From Chimonanthus salicifolius (lineage: Eukaryota > Streptophyta > Magnoliopsida > Laurales > Calycanthaceae), in the NCBI GenBank assembly GCA_013350335.1, contig CM023540.1, positions 29,553,175-29,617,174 on the forward strand: DNA of 64,000 bases. The letters are read 5' to 3'. Shown one piece after another: positions 32,701 to 45,700 of this stretch. Numbering within the stretch: position 1 is the stretch's first letter; the number at the start of each line of letters is the position of its first letter. The notes beneath the pieces were generated by a model. The model had not been told where the DNA came from, searched no databases, and saw nothing but the letters and a program-made list of their open reading frames with translations. The translations under genes and the position numbers were made by a program.

Positions 32701-35700
32701 TTTGTATGTGTCCACAAGTTCCATCATCAAGTCAACCAAATTAGAGAATGGACTGTCAAGAACCATTCCAGCAATTGATGGATCCTCAGCTCCATACATC
32801 AAGCTGTTAGAAATAAGCAATATCCTTATACAAAGTGAACAGACTTTTCACACAGTATTTTTCCTTCTTTAAAAATTGCCTTATATGACAAGCTATTACA
32901 ACAAAATATTCTACTTTTCTCAGGCAATTACTCAGAAGAATTACAAGGGGATAATTACTGTGAGAAAATCCATGCCTGAAACATCATGATATAGTGCCTC
33001 AATTTGACAATGGAAACAAAGAATATATCAAGTCAAACGTAATACTGGAAAATTAATTTCCTTAATTTTCCTTTTCATTCATTTAATCTTATGATTTTCC
33101 AACCTACGAAATTTTGTGATGTTAGATTTAGAATTAGAAACCTAAAACTCAGGCTATGAAAAGGAGGAGAAAGGAGAATGCAAAAGCACTCAAAGTTATC
33201 CTTATTGTGCAAAGGCTGTGCTTATATAATGAAGAATACATGTAATTAGCGGTAGCAACTGCAAAATTTTAGGCCAAAAGCCCGAATGGGTAGCTCAGTC
33301 GAATTAAGCTTCTAGGAATAGACTAGAGGACTCGGGTTCAATTTCTCCCGGAGTAACCCGATACACTAGACTTGCGGTGGTTTCGTATATCCATGGGATT
33401 AGTCTCACCTCCACATTGGGGTGGGGATACCCACGTTATTCCCCAAAAAAAAAGAGCAAAATAATCCAACAAAATCTACCCATCAACTGCACAAAAATAT
33501 CATATTCCTGACCACTCACTACACAAAACAAAGATTATGGAAGGAATAAAAGTAATTCATGCATAGGATTGGCTGGTGGGATATCTTAGCTTCCTCAATT
33601 CAGAGGTGTAAGAGTTTCTGATGTGCTCAGGCTTTGGACTGCCAGTGGTGCTTACATTATTTCTAACCAGAAAGAGTCCATTCATTCAGTGGAATGTTCC
33701 TCCTGAAGGAACATTGAAACTAAATTTTGGTGGGAGCTTCATTTTAAATAGGAAGGAGAAGGTTTGGTGGTCTTATATGTAATATAGGAGGAAACAGCAC
33801 TTTCTTTGTCAGCCCTCTGGCTGAATGTCACGCTAACGAAGCAGAGTTGCATATTCTTTGGTAGGGAACTAAAGAGTTAAGAGAGATAGGGGTCTGATAG
33901 GGACGTGATAGACGGAGGCTCTTTCGTTGTTACTTGGGCTAAGGGCAGTCTATGTCCCTAGCAGCTCCTTGATAAAGTAGAAAGAATCAAACAGGGAGTG
34001 AGGAGGAAGAATTTTTAGATGTGTTGAGCTTCAGGAGGCTGCTAATATAAGGACAGACAGCAAGGCCAAAGGAGTAGATTTAGATTATGTTGTAACCAGA
34101 AGATAATTTTCTTAAGCACTTATGTAGGTGTGGGTGTGTCTCTTGATGTGGGCCTGCTAGCACTGTGCCTTTCTTAGTTTGGAGTGGCTGTTTTCTATTC
34201 TGTCTTGTTTTTCATAGTAAATAATGAATTTAACCATTTCAAACATAATAATAATAATTTTCTTCATAATTGATCACTTTGCATAAACCCATATAAAAAT
34301 ATATCAAAACATCATCAAAACTTGTTACTTAAGAAAAGTATCCTAATCCAATCTACTAGACATCTACCCCTATTTTAGGCAATTTCAATTTAAAATGAAC
34401 TCTCTTTTGACCTTCTAACTTGACCCCAAAGAAAAGTGACAAAAATATGAATTGAACATGCTAAATACAATAACAAAATAGTAATTATCATCTAACCATT
34501 TATCCCATCAATCTGGAGTAGAACTTGCTAAATATAACACAACTATTAATTCTAATCCAATTTGCTAAATTAAGACTCTAAAGGACCCCACTTTATTGAT
34601 CCAAATAACCCAAATAGTCATCCACAATCAAATTAAGGAAGGTTCAAAGCTCCAATTCATCATATATTACTCTTCTAGGCTTACGTGCTTAAACATTGCA
34701 AGAGTCCAGAAGAAGAACAACTCCATATTACCACTACCAGCATTACAGAGAATGAATAGAAGGGAAAATGATATTTCGCACCTCCATAATAATGAAATAA
34801 TTTAAAACCAATAAAGTATATAGCTGCTTGCTAATGGCAATCTAGAAGGATCACTAAAATCCAGATAGATTTTGTACAAGTGAAATGTAAAAAGCTAAAA
34901 AAAGTTTTACATGTATCACAATGAACGATTAACTAGTGAAAGAAGAAATCCTTGATCAAGGGAAATAATATCGTTGTTGTTATACAAAGCTTCGAATGTG
35001 GTCTGCCTTCAATAATAAAAAATATTCATAGGACACCAAACATAAAAGATTAATACATTAATAGCTACATTCATAATGGATGAGGAATACATTAATAGCT
35101 CTTCTGTTGTATAATTATAGCAATAGAATGATCAGCATTTAACTAACACAAGACCAGATAGTGAGGACAATCTAATGGAAAATATGAGTATCGGTCCATC
35201 ATGATGACAGGTCTGGATCACCAAATGTTGTGCTACATAACATGGGGCCAAGCAAAATGATAAATTAAGCATAACTAATTTTCTATGTGAAGGTTACCTG
35301 GTCACTGCACCCATTGAACGCCCCCACAAACCAATGCAAGATACAGTCCCATCAGCTCGCAAATGATTGACAACAGCCTTGAGATCGTCTTTCTGGAAGA
35401 TAATCACCACAATAGATAATGATTAAAAAGATGAAAACCAGGTGACATGGTGGAAACTCGCACACATGATGAATGAAAGGAAGTATGACTTGAAATACTG
35501 AAAGCCAATTGATAAAACATAGCACATCTTCATGGTATCAAAAAGGATTTCTCCAATTACCCAGAGAGAGAGAGAGAGAAAAAAAGACTTGCTCATTATA
35601 GAATTTTGGAGGTAGATTTGGACATAAGTAAAAATATCCAAGAAATCAAAATTACCACCCCAAAACTACACAACAATTAACGTTCTAGCAAACATCTCAA

Positions 35701-38700
35701 GGCAGTAAATTGCTTTGTATAATAACAAGCCAAGCAATGAAAAGGATGCAACTAAAATCTTTACTGACAACATTCATTTCTAGAGTGATGCTTAGGAATC
35801 TACTTCCCTTAGAAGGTTGAACTCCAGCTTAAGAAAACCCAAGGTTATAATCGCAATGTAAATAGAATATTGCAACAAAGATGATTGAGTTTGGTCAAAT
35901 TAATAGTCCACTTCTCATGAACTATTTACCGTGATTGCCCTGAGAAAATTCCATCACCATTAGAATTGAAGCCTATTACACCTATCAAAGGTAAGCTTCT
36001 TTGTTCTATTTCACTTATCTATTACTACTTCCTCCACCCATGATGCATGTTCAAGACTTTTGATGCTTCACTGCCCACAAGTCTTCATTCTTGCTCATGG
36101 CGGCAGCAAGTTGCTGCACTTGATGTAGAGTGCAATAACATAGACTTGCATACTTTGAATATCTCATCATCATTATCTAGGTTTGGCACTCTAATTGGAT
36201 TCAATATTTTTTTCTCTCCATGTGACTGCCTATATGACTAGAACCTATAGCCTTTATAATGGCAACAATGAGCTCGTCAAATTGCGTCTTAGACTCTTGC
36301 CATCATACTTAAACCAATCATGCCATACAGGTCGCAAATGATTTGAGCACAACATTGTTTCAAAAATAAATTTAATTCAACAGAAACCGATCTTGGCTTT
36401 CACTCTTTTTTTTTTTAGCAGTAAAAGAGAAAATTTCATTAAAACAAAAAGAGGTAGAACAAAAGATACAAGTGCAAAGAATAGGGTCTAAAAGGATTAG
36501 ACTAAAAAACAAGAAAAACAACAAGAAAATGAGAAATCAAAACAAATGTACAAAAAACAACAAGGAATGTCATAAGCAAAAAAAACCACGAGAAATGATT
36601 GCCGACTCTCAATTTGGCAAAGTAGCCAGCCACTTCATTAGCTGAACGGCCGATCTTGGCAAAAGATACATCCATCCCTTCCGCCAATTCTCTAACCTTC
36701 CTTATCAAATTGACTATTCTCCATGGAAGGCACCGCAGACCCTTCGCCCACTTGAATACATTTGTCGAATCCCCTTCAATAACCATTTACCTAGCCCATA
36801 AACTTTCCAAATGGCCAAAGCTCTCCTAATACTAAGAATTTCCACATCATTTGAATCCTTGGTTCCCACCGACTTATTGAACATAATAGATGGTTCACCC
36901 TTATAGTTCCTAAGTACACCGCTATCCTAGCTAGCCCCAGTTTTCCCCTAGCTGCTCCGTCAACATTAAATTTCATGACGCCTTGTCTGGTGGCACTCAT
37001 TTCTCCTCTGACCTCACTTTTCTCCTATATCCACTCATGCACCCTTCCCAAGACAAGAGGATATCGTGTATTTTGAGACTACTCTTAAACTTAGTGTTCG
37101 CCAGAAGCCAAACACAAAGTCTCCATTTTGGCAACCTGGAAAAGCTCATTTTGATCTGACGATTTGCCCTCAAAGATTCTAGCATTTCTTTCCTTCCACA
37201 ATGTCCACAAAATTACCATTGAAACCATTTGCCAAACGATTTTCATAATAGGGTTTGCTCTCAATAGGAACCACGAACCCACTGTTCCTGAAGACAACCT
37301 ATCAAAAACCCAGGGAACATCAAATAGATCAGCAAATTTTGTCCATAGACCCCTTGCAACTTGGCAGTTTATAAAGAGGTGGTCTACATCCTCTTCCGCT
37401 AACTCACATAGTGCACAATTAAGGTCATCCTCTGTTCTAAGCAGCCCTCTCCTCTTCAACTCTATCCTGGTGAGCACCTTCTCTTAACACACACACCATG
37501 CGAAAATTTGGACCCTTGGGGGAGCCGCCCCTCTCCAAATTAAACTGGTAATAGCTACATCATTTGATTGTTGTTTTTTAATCAAATCCACCATGGCTTT
37601 AACCGAAAAGCTGCCAGAGGAGTCACCTATCCAGATAAGTTCATCGTCATCGGTCGATGATAGTGGAAATTCCCCCAATTGAGCTAGTAATTCAGTTTGA
37701 CATCCCTCTTCACTTAAATTAATTTCATTGGCAAATTTCGCAAGGTGACAATTTCCCAGTGAGATTTGGGCCCTTTTTAAAAAAAAAAAAAATTGGAGAG
37801 AAATCTAGATTAGATTCTTATTTTTCATTAAGTTTCCATTTGCCCCGAATTGGGGTGAAACTTTAATTGGCGTTGGAAAGAAAAGAAGATCTGAGGAACT
37901 TCTCGATTTTCCGAGCAACTACAGTGATTTGGATTCTCTCAAGAGCATCATAACTTGAGTTGGATCCTAGTTTGCAGTCTTTTTATATTGAAGACCTAGG
38001 CAAGCCTCAAAACCAATCCTAGCCTTAACCAATATGTCATCATCTCTTTAGGAATCTTTGCATTATTCATGTCCTCTAATCAATCAAACTTTGTATAGTC
38101 TAGACATCATAGATCTTCTTAGATCTTCATTTGATTGACCTGTATGAGGTCCAAGCCGCCATGATTGAACTGTGTTAAGTCCAAATTGAGATGATTAGAT
38201 CATTTAAACTCTAGATCATCACGAACTTTCATAGATCCTTGGATCATGTTTATATTTTGTTAGATACAACTCGTGGAGGCCCAAATCACATCTTCTCAAC
38301 GCAATTCTGCAAAAATTTTAGATGCCAACAAAAATCTTTGCCTTAAAAGACGCTTCCGAGATCCAACATTAGAACCCTGAAGGTATACAGACAAGAAGAT
38401 AAAGAAAGACTTTTAAGATGAGTTGGACACATTTGTAGGCAACTGAAAAGCAATCCCTAAGAATTAAGGCTAAAGATTAAAGAACGAGGTAGAAAGTAAA
38501 GTGAGAAAATTTGGATATGGTCCTTGATAGGGTAGAATGAAAAATTGATCTCGGAGATGGGAAAATGGTTGATGAGTATTTGGCTTAAAAGCATATTTTT
38601 CCAAAGTTACAGCTTATTATTGATTTTTGAGCTTATTATACAATTGATAACTTATATAAATTAGTACGTCATTTGCCATTAAAAAAAAAGTCCAAGTACA

Positions 38701-39708
38701 TGTTACTAGGTTTTTACCATTAGGAAATCAAAGAAAACCTTGATGGATCCCAACTCCAACTAGGTAAGAATTCTTCACTCCACAAATGGTTCTTAAACTT
38801 GTTGCAGGCCCCCAAAAATATACATTAAAGGGGCACATGCAATACTATAGTAAAATGTTACGATGAAAATGTCCATGCAATATACTGATCACATACAAGT
38901 GTGCATGTATCCTAAGGAATCATAATCATAACTAAAATATCAAATCTTTTAGCTCTGGACTAAGTGTAATCACTTCAAGCAATGCTCAAATCATATATGG
39001 AAAATGAAACAGCTCTTATTCAGAAAAATAAAAAATGCATGTTTTAACAAAATAGTGAAATACACTTCCAAGGCTATGGTTAAGTGCAGATCCTACAAAC
39101 TTTACACATAAGGAGTCCTTTGATCATTGAGGAACATACTTCATTCCAACCAAGGGTAACATGTTCTCCTTCTGAAATACCAGATCCAGAAAAATCCAAG
39201 GTAAAGACTGTAATGTTAGAGGGAAGCAATATAATAGCAGCTTCACTAGCATCAGCTCTGCACCCACTGAAAATTAAAGATATAATTGTGTATTAGTAAA
39301 AACAGATTCAACTAAGCGTAGCAAATCAATCAACTAGTCCCTATGGTGCCTCCAAATGGGGCCCACATGGCCCCCTATGGATTGGTTGGTTGGAAAGGTC
39401 TCAACTTGAATAAGGTTTCTATAAAATATCATTTTGATCGGATAAGTAAAGCCATGTTTTTTAAAGTCTCAAAAATTTGAATTTTATCCAATGGTGTAAA
39501 ATTCTGATGACTCGCGTTATTTTATTTTGGTTTTTCTGCTGTGGTTTGGGAAGGTAAGAAAAATAGTAAGAGAGAAACAAGGGAAAGTGAGAATGAAAGA
39601 GAGAGAGATACATGAGAGTTTGGGATGATCAAGACCAAGTCTATGTCGGCAAGAAGGGAGTGAGAATGAGAGAGTGAGAGAGAACCAGTGAAAGAGAGGG
39701 AACTGGTG

Positions 39709-39744
<36 letters not shown>

Positions 39745-42700
39745 TGAGAGAGTGGGAAGAAAAGTGCAGGAGGAAGAAATAAAATACCTGGGAATCCCGG
39801 GTGGCCAGCGGTACCAGCTTGTGGGGAAGGTAGATGTGGATGAGGAAGGATGGCAGCAGCCTAAGCGAAGAAGGGGAAGAAGCAGCTGAGAGAAACAATC
39901 TGTCACCAGTGTTTGTCGCCAATTTAGCGGACTTCACCACACAGAGAGTCACAGATGCTTTTGTACCCAAGAAGAGAGATGCCTCTGACTAACATTTGGA
40001 TTCATGAGAATGGCTAGTGATCGTCAGGCGGAGACGGCAACAACGGCACTTAATGGTCGAAATTTGGATGGCAGGAAGCTACATGTCAACCCAGCCCATT
40101 TTCAGAGGAAAGAGACGACAACCATCCACCCTGTTCAATCCAAGGGAATACCCAAGCCTATGGCAGCTGGAAAACACAAGGCTCCAAAGGAAAGAAAAAT
40201 TCCTTTTGGGGAAAGTCGATGGGCGGTGGTAGGACAAGGCTCCCAGCGGACGGAAGGTAGCTAGCTGCCTTCGAAGGTGAAAGACCCCAATAGTTTGCTG
40301 AAAGGGTGATAGAACTAATGACAACCAAAAAGGAGGAGAAAAAACTATAAGACTGGCTCTCCAAAGCAATAGTAGTTGCTCCAGTGGGATCCATCTCAGA
40401 GGGTGAAATTGCCTCGTTGCTGGCCGGAAAAGGCATCACCGTCTCTCTGATCAGCTAGATTGGGGAAAGATGCTTTCTGGTGGATCTGAAAAACGAAGGA
40501 GATGTGATGCACCAGACTCAACTCCTGCCGGCGAGATGGACCAACCACGGATCCTTGGACGTTAGAAGCCCGATATCTTTCGCCATTCAAGAAAGACCTG
40601 GGTAAAATGCCTCGGGTATCCATTGGAAGGATGGTCGGAAAACCTTCTTCTTGCCATAGGTCAGAAGGTCGAAAAGTGTTGGAGAAACGTCAGGCAGGGA
40701 GGATTGCTCCTCTCTCCACCTCTTACTGAAGATCGGGATCCATGACAGCTTACCTTCATCGGTGCAGCTGATTCTTGATGGAAAATCACATCATGTCGTC
40801 TTGAAGGAGCTCGCAGATTGCTGGCCAGAATCTCACAGAGAAACCCGGTCTCTAGTCGGAAACAGGTGGGTTTCGACCCGATGCAGGAAGCTTTAACAAG
40901 AGCGCTACATGTCCCTCATGCACCAGGGTAGCAACCCGAGAAGGCAGGAGCCCCAACGGTCGAGACAAGAGCATTGGAGAGGAGGACCAGTGAGAAAGGG
41001 TTCCTTCGTGCAGACAATGCGGGGGATGATTGAGATTCCCCAATTTCAAATCTGAATCCTAGTTTGGAGAGCCTCACACGTGCTAGGTTCTCGGCACATG
41101 CAAATGGAGTAAGTTATGATACAATGGGACGATGGTCTTCGGGTTTCCATCTTGGATATGGGCCGGGTCTCATTATGGCGGATCCATCTGGAGAACTGTG
41201 TTGCGACTCTTGGAAGGGCTGCTACAGAAACCAGGCTTCTGGTTCCTCGTCGAGGCTACAATCTATTCATGCAGCCAGGAATGATGAAGCAGGTGCTAGC
41301 ACTTCAGGTTTCCCAGTCGCCGCTCCTTCCTCTAATCCTCAAGCCCCTCTCAGATTTCTCTTCCCAAATCTTCTCCCTCAATCCACGAGATTGCCTATCT
41401 CAAATCCCTCCTCCGGCGACGGCGAAAGCAGGAAAGTGGGATAGCTTCAGCCACTCCTAACGGCGATGGGACTCCAGCCACACGGATATCCACTCATATC
41501 CCTCCTCCGGCGACGGCGAAAGCAGGAAAGTGGGATAGCTTCAGCCACTCCTAACGGCGATGGGACTCCAGCCACACGGATATCCACTCATGTTCCACTA
41601 GCCATGGAAGAGATGGAGGAGAGGGGTTTTGCAGACAGAAATGGTGATAACAAGGAGGATATGCTAAGTGAAGACCTGTATGTCAAGATGAACAGTCTCT
41701 CCTCAGGGAAGAGGAGTCCTCAGGTAGCAGGAACGATGGTGAGGCACAATTCACCACAATGACTGATTTGGAAAATTTGAAGAAAAAGGTTACTCGGAGG
41801 AAGACAGTGTGGAAATTCTCAAGATAGACAAAGCCAAGGGCATCAACTTCAGCTGTGAATCTCAAGCAAAGAGGGCCATTAAATGGCAGAAAACATAGAC
41901 CAATTGTCTTCTTCCTCGTCGAAATCATCAAGAAGAAGTAAGATTCCTGTTTTACTAAGAGGACAAATTCTTTCTTCAAAGTCTACTATAGAAGGAAGAG
42001 ACGACAAGAAAAAAGGATCGGGGGTCAAAGAAATTCTCAATAAAGATCCTCACTTGGAATGTAAGGGGTGTAGGACTCCAGGGAGAAAAGGAAGCAATTC
42101 GTCGGTTCATTAAAAAGCACAAAGTGGATATATTGCTTCTACAAGAGACAAAAGGAGAGGACATAACAATATCTTTGCTCAGAGAAATTTGGGGAAGACA
42201 AGATTGTGACAGTTTCTGCAAACCATCCGATGGTCTCTAAGGAGAGCTGCTCATAATGTGGAATCTTCCACTTCTACATGTATCTAGAAGGAAGATGGAT
42301 TCTAGATCTTTATCAATCAAGGGATAAAGCCTGCTGGTGAATGAGAGAGTTGAAATAAACATTACAAATTATGGCCCAAATATGAAAGGAGACCAAGAAA
42401 GCTTCGTAGATTTGCTTCGCCAATTAGACTGAATTCCCGATGTCTCTTGGGGAAGCGGATGACTTAGTGTGGACCACAGACTCTTCAAGGGCTTACTCGA
42501 AAAAAAAGCAACGGTTGACTTGGCCACCCAACATTAGTCTAGTTCGACTCCGCTACCTAGATTAGCCTGGAAGGGTCTAGGCCCCACTAAGAGTCAAGAC
42601 TTTCATTTGGTATGCGATGAATGGGAGGATTCTCCCTAGAATGGACCTTAGGAGGAGAGGTTTATTGGGGACTGAAGAGGATCTCAGTTGTCCTCTTTGT

Positions 42701-45700
42701 AGGTAATTAGAGGAAATGGTCGACCATCTCTTTATTACTTGCCCAGTGGCTTGGAAGTTATGGACCAACTTTGTTAATCTTATAGATGTGCCATGGGTCT
42801 TTCCAAATTCTTATCATGGTTTATTGGGATCGTGGACCTACTCAAGGTTTCAATGGTATAAGGAGATTGCCTTGGAACACAATCCCAACAGCCATCCCCT
42901 GGACTATTTGGAAAGAAAGAAATTCATGAATCCTTGAGGGGAAGTCCACTGAGGCTAGCGAGCTTTTTCATAAGGCCAAATGGAGGCTTTGTGTCTAGCT
43001 CCTTTCGGACAAAGAGTTTAAGGACCTCAAAGTCAACAATTTACTCTCAACTTGGGAAGGTAGTATGAGAAGTTGCACTAGAAAACTCAAGAGCTTGGTC
43101 AAGTGGACACCTCCTCAACAAGGCATTCTGAAATTTAATGTTGATAGGGCATCTAGAGGAAAACCGAGACCAACGGGGATAGGTGGTGCCCTCAGGGATC
43201 ACGGTGGCCAGACTTTAGTGGTGTTCAGTTCATAGAGTCGGTGGGAATTAGAGATTCAAACGAGGCAGAACTAAGGATTAGGAGATCCTCGACCACTGAA
43301 GGCAGACTACGGGGATAGAAAATAGTAGTTGAAGGGGACTCGGCAAATATTATCAAATAGGCAACGGATTTGAAGCGTCCCCCTTGGAGATTGGTTACCT
43401 ATGGTTAGGGAGGTCAAGGCCCTGGCCTCGAGTCTGGACGCTTCCTTTGCCCAAATCAGCCGCACAGCCAATGGGGTGGCAGATTTTTTAGAGAAGAATG
43501 GAGTCAATAATCTATTTCCGGCGTTTTTCAACTTTAAGAAGAAAGATTTGGTATTGTTTGAAGCTTTGGATAGTTATTTTGTGTCCATTGATGTATTTTT
43601 CTTTGTTTTCTTTTTTCTTCTTTGTTTCTGATGTTTTCTCTAGGCCTATCCCTTTTAGACCCCTAATTTGATGTTTTGTAATAAACTCTTTCTATCAATA
43701 AAATTCACACTTGTTACCGGTCAAAAAAAAAGATGCATGAGAGTTTGCAATGGTCAGTTTTAGCAGCTCATTCTTGCACATGTGAGTAAAATAAGCTCAC
43801 ATCCTTAAGTTTGAACCAAAAAGAGTGAACTTTGAATCAAGCCATCAAACTTCATCCAACAGTGATAATGATAAGAGCACACGTTATAATGCCACAGTCT
43901 TGGGGTGCAGGAGTTTGTCATCTTATATAAAACAGAATAACATTCCATCATTTACCATACCAATTCATAACCAAGACAATTTTCAGTTTAAAATTGGTAA
44001 GTAGACAAAGTAGACAAATCATCCCATGCACCTATTTGATTGGGCACATCCAAACTAGCTCACTTGTGGACAACATATGTACCCCAAGACACCATTTTTT
44101 CCCAATCTAGCATATTTCTTGACTTACCTGTTACCATGGCAGTATATTACACATGGAAGTGCCTTTCCTTCAGGAATTGTAAGGGGCATATAATGACTGC
44201 ACTGAATTACATTTCCTCTGCTATTAACAACCTGCAGCAAACAGTCAAAGACTAATAAGCATCCGCAATACTAACGAAACAAGAAAATTATTACTTGAAT
44301 TGAACATTTCACATTCATCTACTGTATCTGAAAAAGAATGATTCTTGAGAGCACCAAAAGACATGAAAGGAAACTAAAGACTCAGTAGCAATCAGTCAAC
44401 CACCACAAATTTGAAGTCTAGGATTTTCAAGAATACACCTTTAAGAATAGACCATATATGTTATGAATCGTGTTTCTATAAAAAGAATGGATATTATGAT
44501 CGATGTACATTGCAGATTATATCCACTGGAATGGGAGATCAACAATCTACACTGCACACTGGAATGCATTGACAAGGATCACCATTAATGAATTAATCTA
44601 AGATTTTCGGTAACAATGATTTTTCGGTAACCAAATTTCATTTAAATGATAAAATTGGATAGTTCACTAGCTCACCTCTTTATAGTTGCATTACTGTCAC
44701 CTGGCGATAAGGACCTATCAATTAGGACGTTGATAAGTATATAAAAAAGAACCGTGTTTTAATATGTGGCCCATCAATAATGTCCTTGGCTAGATTGATG
44801 AAGCCATACTTCCTAAATTCACAAACTTTGATGACTTTAAAATGATCAAAAAAATGTGTGAATTAAAAATGTGACTTCATTATTGATCAAGGTGATTTTT
44901 TAGCCCAAATTCAAGAACATAATTTTCTACTGAGCCCATTCATGTTTTGATAGGTCATTTACGTACATTTTTTTAACTTATCATTAACAAAATCAATTAA
45001 TAAATTATTACTATATTAGATCAAACAAATTTTTCATAAAAATATAAAACTGAAGGACAATATAACCATTAAAAATTAGGAACGATTATTTGAAAGAAAA
45101 AAAAACCTTACCGCTAGCTCTTTTTCATTTTTTTTTTTTGTGTTTTCTCAATTTCCCTCTTTAGTTAGAATTTAGAAACAAGAACAGCAAAACAAGAGAC
45201 TGAGAGAACTGAGAAACAAGAGGGACACAACTAAAAGAGGGATAGAGTGGGAAATGATATATGAGAGAAGGAACTACATAACTGGTTGCAGATACAACAG
45301 CGGAACTTAGGGGGGAAAAAACAGTAGATAAATCAAGAGCACATCTATTGTTGGTTTTTGAAGGGAAACTAGCAGAGAAGGAAGCTTGATTGAGAATGAT
45401 TTGACCGAAGATGATTGGAGATGATTGGGGAGAAAGCTTAGAAACTATCAAATAATTTTGAGATGGCCAACTGTATAGTTTCCACAATATATCATACATC
45501 TACCTTGGAAGGGGATGACCATGGCCCCTTTGCTGCCCCCTGGATCTCCCTCTGAAGGTCAGGTCCTGCATTTCCACTACACATTTGAGAAAAAAAAATC
45601 TATACTCTAAAATTTCAAATTTCATTAGTGGATGGTGGAGATGCAAGACCTGACTTTATTATGGTCAGGACTCCTACATCTGATAATTTCCCTTAAAAAA

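Noticed and set aside
33282..33453. tRNA gene
   Set aside because: A- and B-box-like sequences are present, but no complete cloverleaf; the long 3' body and A tail indicate a SINE.
39520..39960. Ser/Leu-rich open frames on -
   Set aside because: Reverse reading of the GA-rich LINE 5'UTR.
41064..41762. Open frames of about 100-126 codons
   Set aside because: They are ORF1 pieces of the LINE at 39623-43731, shifted by the 94-bp duplication, not host genes.
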